Both the position numbers and the translations under genes were made by a program. Positions 6,283 through 8,736 of a stretch of 8,736 nt of DNA are shown here, in pieces (the first letter of the stretch is position 1; each line of letters starts with the position of its first letter). A model generated the notes under the pieces. The model saw only the letters and a list, made by a program, of their open reading frames with translations. It was not told where the DNA came from and ran no database searches. This stretch comes from Nitriliruptoraceae bacterium (lineage in GTDB: Bacteria; Actinomycetota; Nitriliruptoria; Nitriliruptorales; Nitriliruptoraceae): contig SLLJ01000023.1 in assembly GCA_007134165.1 (NCBI GenBank), positions 1-8,736 of the forward strand. The letters run 5' to 3'.

Positions 6283-7209
6283 TCAGGCCGGCAGGTACCA
6301 CTCGCGGGCAGCGAGCCAGCCGATCGCCCAGCCGAGCAGGTCGTCGTCGCCGACGGCGTTGAGGGTGGCGAGCAGTTGCTCGATGCCGGGCAGCGTTTGG
6401 TCGAGGACCTGTGCGAACCCGGCGGCATCGAGCCAGGCGGCATGCTCCTCGTCGACCGAGAACGGTCCCAGCTCGAGCCGACCGGCGATGGCGGCGGCGT
6501 GGACCTGTTCCCAGCTGGGGGCGTGGGCGAGCACCTCGTCGACCGTGGGGTCGCTGTCGTCGTCGACCGTGGGGTCGCTGTCGTCGTCGACCGTGGGGTG
6601 CAGCGAGTCGCCCTGGGGTCGGTCCCGTGCCACATCCAGACCACCGATGGGTGGCTGGTCGGCGATCGGTGCCAGCTCCTCGGGACCGATCTCCCGCGGG
6701 CCCTCCTCGTCATCGAACCGCCGCAGTGCTTCGCTCGCCACCGTCAGCAGCCAGGCTCGGGCCAGTAGGTCGGTCATCGGCACCGGCGTAGCCAGCGAGG
6801 GCAGACCGAAGGCGCGGCGGGCGGTGTTGGAGGCGAGGTCGCGGGGCCGCAGGTCATCTGCCGCGTCGTCGGAGTCGGCGTCGGTCCGCCAGGTGTGCAG
6901 CTCGCCCCGATCGAGGGTGCGGTAGACGCCCACCTCGGTGCCGTCGCGCAGGACGCAAAGCAACTGATGCAGGCCCATGACCTCCTCGCCCCGTGCGACC
7001 TCCTCGGTCGTGACCACGACCAGCCCCGTGACCTCGTCGGGGGCGACGAGGATGCCGTTGTCGAGCAGGGATACGTCTACCAGCGCCACGGTTCCGTGCT
7101 CCGCCGGTTGGAGCCCGACGATCGCGCGCGTAGCGGGGTCCACTTCGCCGAGCTCGTCGTCGAGTTGGACGAGCACTTCGAGCGCGGTGTCGGGATCGAG
7201 CTGGGGCAC
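6283..7209 (-). CDS. Uncharacterised 308-aa acidic protein upstream of the helicases
   Basis: I do not recognise a named family. The first 100 residues look like alternating strands and helices (HGTVALVDVSLLDNGILVAPDE, split as VALVDVSLLD 41-50 and NGILVAPDEV 51-60; then GLVVVTTEEV, LHQLLCVLRDGTEVGVYRTL). A conserved-looking block follows: LRPRDLASNTARRAFGLPSL (120-139). An acidic, repeat-bearing link (about 195-225, PTVDDDS twice) joins a helical C-terminus rich in Trp (WEQVHAAAI, WLDAAGFAQVL, LGWAIGWLAAREWYLPA). There is no signal peptide, membrane span or catalytic motif, so it is probably cytoplasmic. The GTG start at 7209 is set by GAGG at 7216-7219 with 6 bases between. It is the first gene of the minus-strand row, 69 bp before the UvrD-type gene, which suggests but does not prove a shared role. 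Confidence 0.8.
   Translation of the reverse strand: MPQLDPDTALEVLVQLDDELGEVDPATRAIVGLQPAEHGTVALVDVSLLDNGILVAPDEVTGLVVVTTEEVARGEEVMGLHQLLCVLRDGTEVGVYRTLDRGELHTWRTDADSDDAADDLRPRDLASNTARRAFGLPSLATPVPMTDLLARAWLLTVASEALRRFDDEEGPREIGPEELAPIADQPPIGGLDVARDRPQGDSLHPTVDDDSDPTVDDDSDPTVDEVLAHAPSWEQVHAAAIAGRLELGPFSVDEEHAAWLDAAGFAQVLDQTLPGIEQLLATLNAVGDDDLLGWAIGWLAAREWYLPA
6538..6598. repeat. 24-bp in-frame tandem repeat, 2.5 copies
   Basis: Two identical 24-bp units starting gtcgaccgtggggtcgctgt lie at 6538-6561 and 6562-6585, followed by 13 bases of a third. On the minus strand they encode the repeated acidic octamer DPTVDDDS (residues about 204-224) in the 308-aa protein. Identical units point to recent expansion. 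Confidence 0.9.
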
Positions 7210-7480
7210 GTCGAACCTCGGCCTAGGATCGGTTGCACCCTACTGCCTCGGGTCTGCCGACCGGGCCCTTACGCCGTTCTGTACGGGTGTGCCGCTCAGG
7301 AGAGCTGCGCCAGGTCGACGCAGGTCGAATGGCGGGGCGGTACGTCGACAGGTCTCGGGCATGCCCCTGTCCGGATGGGGGCACCAATGCCTGGCGCAGG
7401 TCGTCGTGCGTCGTATGGTCGGGGATGAGGCCGCGCGAGCCCGTGGCCGCAGCGAAGAACCCGCCGATGAGGAGAAGCCC
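7210..7480. other. Divergent intergenic region
   Basis: This 271-bp gap lies between the GTG starts of the 308-aa gene (minus) and the 142-aa gene (plus), so both promoters should be here. The only visible sites are the two ribosome sites and a weak + strand candidate: TATGGT at 7414-7419, with CTGGCG 17 bases before it. The + strand frame of the 142-aa gene stays open through the gap, but the Shine-Dalgarno site argues for starting at 7481. No tRNA or other RNA gene is seen. Confidence 0.5.
7469..7474 (+). promoter_or_regulatory. Ribosome binding site fixing the GTG 7481 start
   Basis: GAGGAG lies 6 bases before GTG 7481, an ideal match and spacing. A second, weaker AGGA (7491-7494) lies 7 bases before ATG 7502, so that start cannot be excluded. 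The much longer open frame upstream is not needed. Confidence 0.7.
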
Positions 7481-7909
7481 GTGGTTGCCAAGGAAAGTCC
7501 GATGCTGTCCTACCCGACCGAGCGGCTCGTGGCCGTCGTGCCCCGGCCCGAACAGGTCGAGAAGGCGGTCGCCGGCCTGCGTGCGGCCGGTATCGACGAC
7601 GACCGCATCGCGGTCCGGTGCTGTGAGCAGGAGGCCGGGCGCTTCGACCCGACCAACGACGACGTCTCGGGGTTGACCGGGATCGTGCGCGTCGTTCAAC
7701 GTGTGCTCGGTGATGAGACCGAGAAGCTCCAGCGGCTCGATGCCGCCCTCGCCGCCGGACACTACGTCCTCGAGATCGACCCCGGTCCGGGTGGTGACGC
7801 CCCCGACGCCGACCTGCGTGAGCTCGGACGCTTGCTACGGGAGGCTGGCGCCCGGGAAGTGTCCTACTACGGGGAGTGGGCTATCGAGGACCTCGACCCG
7901 GTCACCTGA
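7481..7909 (+). CDS. Conserved uncharacterised 142-aa protein, stress-protein-17M-like fold suspected
   Basis: The protein starts MVAKESPMLSYPTERLVAVV. Its layout is a strand (RLVAVVPRPEQ, 15-25), a helix (VEKAVAGLRAAGI, 26-38), a second strand with a Cys pair (IAVRCCE, 43-49), a central segment ending in the helix DETEKLQRLDAALAAGHYVL (78-97), then a second strand-helix unit (LRELGRLLREAGAREVSYYG, 112-131) and the end WAIEDL (133-138). This twofold ferredoxin-like pattern with a GHYVL strand and a final YYGxWxxEDL-like motif resembles small actinobacterial proteins often likened to general stress protein 17M. That link is from memory and unproven. No catalytic site, signal peptide or membrane span is seen. 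It stands alone on the + strand and runs towards copZ, with 35 bp between the two stops. Confidence 0.8.
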   Translation: MVAKESPMLSYPTERLVAVVPRPEQVEKAVAGLRAAGIDDDRIAVRCCEQEAGRFDPTNDDVSGLTGIVRVVQRVLGDETEKLQRLDAALAAGHYVLEIDPGPGGDAPDADLRELGRLLREAGAREVSYYGEWAIEDLDPVT

Positions 7910-7944
7910 GCCGCCCGAGCTCCGGCCGCGCCATCGGCGGGTGG

Positions 7945-8151
7945 TCAGCCGGTGGCAACCTGGTAGCCGGCTTCGTCGATGGCGGCATGGATGGCCTGGT
8001 CGCTGGCTTCGCCCTCGACGGTGACGGTGCGGGCGTCGATGTCGACGCTCACGGAGTTCACTCCGTCAAGCGTGCCCACCTCGCCTTCGATGGCCGACTT
8101 GCAGTGGTCGCAGGAGATATCCGGGACTGAGTAGGTGCGGGTGGTGGCCAT
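7945..8151 (-). CDS. copZ: Copper chaperone CopZ-like, heavy-metal-associated (HMA) domain protein
   Basis: This 68-aa protein is a single HMA domain. It has a first strand (RTYSVPDI, 5-12), the metal loop SCDHC with Cys14 and Cys17 (CxxC), a helix (KSAIEGEVGTL, 18-28), the VNSVSVDIDARTVTVEG hairpin (31-47) and a last helix (DQAIHAAIDEAGY, 51-63). The length and fold order match CopZ/Atx1-type chaperones, which hold Cu(I) with the two cysteines and pass it to a P1B ATPase or to a CsoR-type sensor. The ATG at 8151 follows GAGGA (8161-8165) with 9 bases between. It lies 94 bp after csoR on the same strand and is probably co-transcribed with it and copper-induced. A mercury-binding MerP-like role is less likely because there is no signal peptide. 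The partner ATPase is not visible in this window. Confidence 0.93.
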   Translation of the reverse strand: MATTRTYSVPDISCDHCKSAIEGEVGTLDGVNSVSVDIDARTVTVEGEASDQAIHAAIDEAGYQVATG

Positions 8152-8245
8152 GGGGTGGACTCCTCGGGTTTCGGGTCCCGGGCTTCGGGTCTTGGTTCCC
8201 GGTCTCGGGCCGTGCGGGGCGGCGCGGAGCCGCCGGACGCCACGA
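8152..8245. other. csoR-copZ spacer with hairpin
   Basis: The 94-bp spacer contains ggcggc-gcgga-gccgcc (8218-8234), a 6-bp stem 11 bp downstream of the csoR stop. It also holds degenerate copies of ttcgggtc (8170-8177 and 8184-8191). No T-run follows the hairpin, so it may attenuate or stabilise the transcript rather than end it. Confidence 0.35.
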
Positions 8246-8527
8246 TCAACGCTTGGTCATGCGTGCGATGACCTGCATGGCCTCGTCGATCTTCTCGTCC
8301 GCGGACTCCGGCCCCTGGGCGATCGCGTCGCGAACGCAGTGCCGGACGTGGTCGTCGAGCATCGACATCGCGACGCCGTGCAGGGCGCTGGACGCCGAAG
8401 CGATCTGGGTGAGGACGTCGATGCAGTAGCGGTCGTCCTCGACCATGCGTTGTAGACCACGGACCTGGCCCTCGATCCGGCGCAGGCGAGTGAGCAGCGC
8501 CTCGCGATTGTCGGCGTAGCCGTGCAC
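8246..8527 (-). CDS. csoR: CsoR-family copper-sensing transcriptional repressor
   Basis: This 93-aa all-helical protein matches the CsoR/RcnR family over its whole length. LLTRLRRIEGQVRGLQRMVEDD (11-32, in parts LLTRLRRIEG and QVRGLQRMVE) is the signature DNA-binding helix. The Cu(I) ligands are Cys35, His60 and Cys64, with Tyr34 beside the first; these correspond to Cys36, His61, Cys65 and Tyr35 of M. tuberculosis CsoR. The C-x24-H-x3-C pattern favours copper over nickel (RcnR) or formaldehyde (FrmR) sensing. Apo-CsoR tetramers bind operators and release DNA when Cu(I) binds. The GTG start at 8527 is fixed by GGAGG (8533-8537) 5 bases before it. It leads the csoR-copZ unit and probably represses its own promoter. 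Confidence 0.95.
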   Translation of the reverse strand: MHGYADNREALLTRLRRIEGQVRGLQRMVEDDRYCIDVLTQIASASSALHGVAMSMLDDHVRHCVRDAIAQGPESADEKIDEAMQVIARMTKR

Positions 8528-8532
8528 GAAAG

Positions 8533-8537
8533 CCTCC
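8533..8537 (-). promoter_or_regulatory. csoR ribosome binding site
   Basis: On the minus strand GGAGG stands 5 bases before the GTG at 8527. The strong match decides this non-ATG start and gives the normal family N-terminus. Confidence 0.8.
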
Positions 8538-8568
8538 GGTCGCGGTTGGGATCGACGCGGCGTCCGTC

Positions 8569-8588
8569 ATTATAGGGGGTGGGGGTAT
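8569..8588 (-). promoter_or_regulatory. csoR promoter -10 box with probable CsoR operator
   Basis: On the minus strand a perfect TATAAT (8574-8569) lies about 42 bases before the csoR GTG. Directly upstream is ATACCCCCACCCCCTATA (8588-8571), an AT-flanked C-tract typical of CsoR operators and placed in the -10/-35 spacer, where a bound repressor would block polymerase. No good -35 is seen at the expected distance (TCGCGA with a 17-base spacer). Classical CsoR sites have C-tracts facing G-tracts; here both tracts are C on one strand. Confidence 0.65.
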
Positions 8589-8712
8589 CGGTCGCGACCG
8601 GCCGTGAACGGTGTTGGGGTCGTGAGCTGCTGGGGGTTGGTTCATCACCTGTAGGCGGCTGTCTTGGTCTGTCGTGGGCGGTGGTGTGGACGGGATGTCG
8701 CAGGGGCGTGGG

Positions 8713-8736
8713 ATGCTGTCGGTCATGCGTGAGATC
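8713..8736 (+). CDS. Possible start of a divergent + strand gene (partial)
   Basis: An ATG at 8713 opens MLSVMREI and runs off the end of the window. AGGGG (8702-8706) lies 6 bases before it, and a second in-frame ATG is at 8725. Eight codons are too few to identify a product. Divergence from csoR would suit a copper gene, but this is a guess. Confidence 0.25.

Noticed and set aside
5836..6768. A 310-codon open frame on the + strand
   Set aside because: It is antisense to the UvrD-type and 308-aa genes, which have clear motifs or matching codon use on the other strand.
7310..7345. tRNA-like T-loop in ggtcgaatggc
   Set aside because: No matching acceptor, anticodon or D arm can be drawn around it.
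6977..7480. Long N-terminal extension of the 142-aa protein
   Set aside because: This part is antisense to the 308-aa gene and then crosses the divergent promoter gap. GAGGAG before GTG 7481 gives the better start.
7910..7944. Terminator between the convergent 142-aa gene and copZ
   Set aside because: Only a weak ccgcc/ggcgg pairing with a long loop is possible, and there is no T-run on either strand.
8569..8640. G-quadruplex from the G-tracts upstream of csoR
   Set aside because: Only two tracts are close together; the next lie roughly 20-45 bases away, too far for a usual quadruplex.
8058..8726. A 222-codon open frame on the minus strand across csoR and copZ
   Set aside because: It overlaps both well-identified genes in another frame and has low-complexity composition.

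Overview
The window is very GC-rich and its genes have GC-ending codons and GTG/ATG starts behind GAGG or GGAGG ribosome sites. This points to a high-GC actinobacterium. An HRDC-carrying UvrD-type helicase, a widespread actinobacterial-type SF2 helicase and a CsoR/CopZ copper pair fit that. Acidimicrobiia is my guess within the phylum, from general similarity only.

Layout: (1) Bases 1-119 are the 3' tail of an unidentified + strand gene. (2) Bases 120-1346 hold no convincing gene. They are packed with repeats: a 27-bp-period duplication, a 20-bp tandem repeat, a 16-17-bp tandem repeat, and two unrelated palindromic families that partly alternate. Family A is built on gcgcttccgcggaagcgc. Family B is a 46-48 bp hairpin; two of its copies form a 115-bp element ended by a perfect 26-bp inverted repeat. 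(3) Bases 1347-7209 are a minus-strand gene row: an uncharacterised 308-aa protein, a UvrD/Rep-type (SF1) helicase split into two reading frames, and an SF2 DEIH-box helicase. The last three frames are separated by an overlap and by 5 bp, so they look co-transcribed. (4) A + strand gene at 7481-7909 encodes a 142-aa uncharacterised alpha/beta protein; it faces (5) the minus-strand copper pair csoR-copZ (8527 to 7945). csoR has a consensus TATAAT -10 box abutting a C5-A-C5 block that is probably the CsoR operator. (6) A possible + strand gene begins in the last 24 bases.

How the genes work together: CsoR probably represses its own promoter and copZ until Cu(I) binds its Cys-His-Cys site, and CopZ then carries copper. 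The helicase row looks like a DNA repair or recombination unit; no nuclease or other effector is visible that would make it a defence system. The two most notable points are the split of the SF1 helicase exactly between its 1A and 2A halves, through a TTGA stop/start overlap, and the dense double family of palindromic elements in the 1.2-kb gene-free stretch. In-frame short tandem repeats also occur inside three of the four minus-strand coding regions, so this genome seems prone to short tandem duplication.
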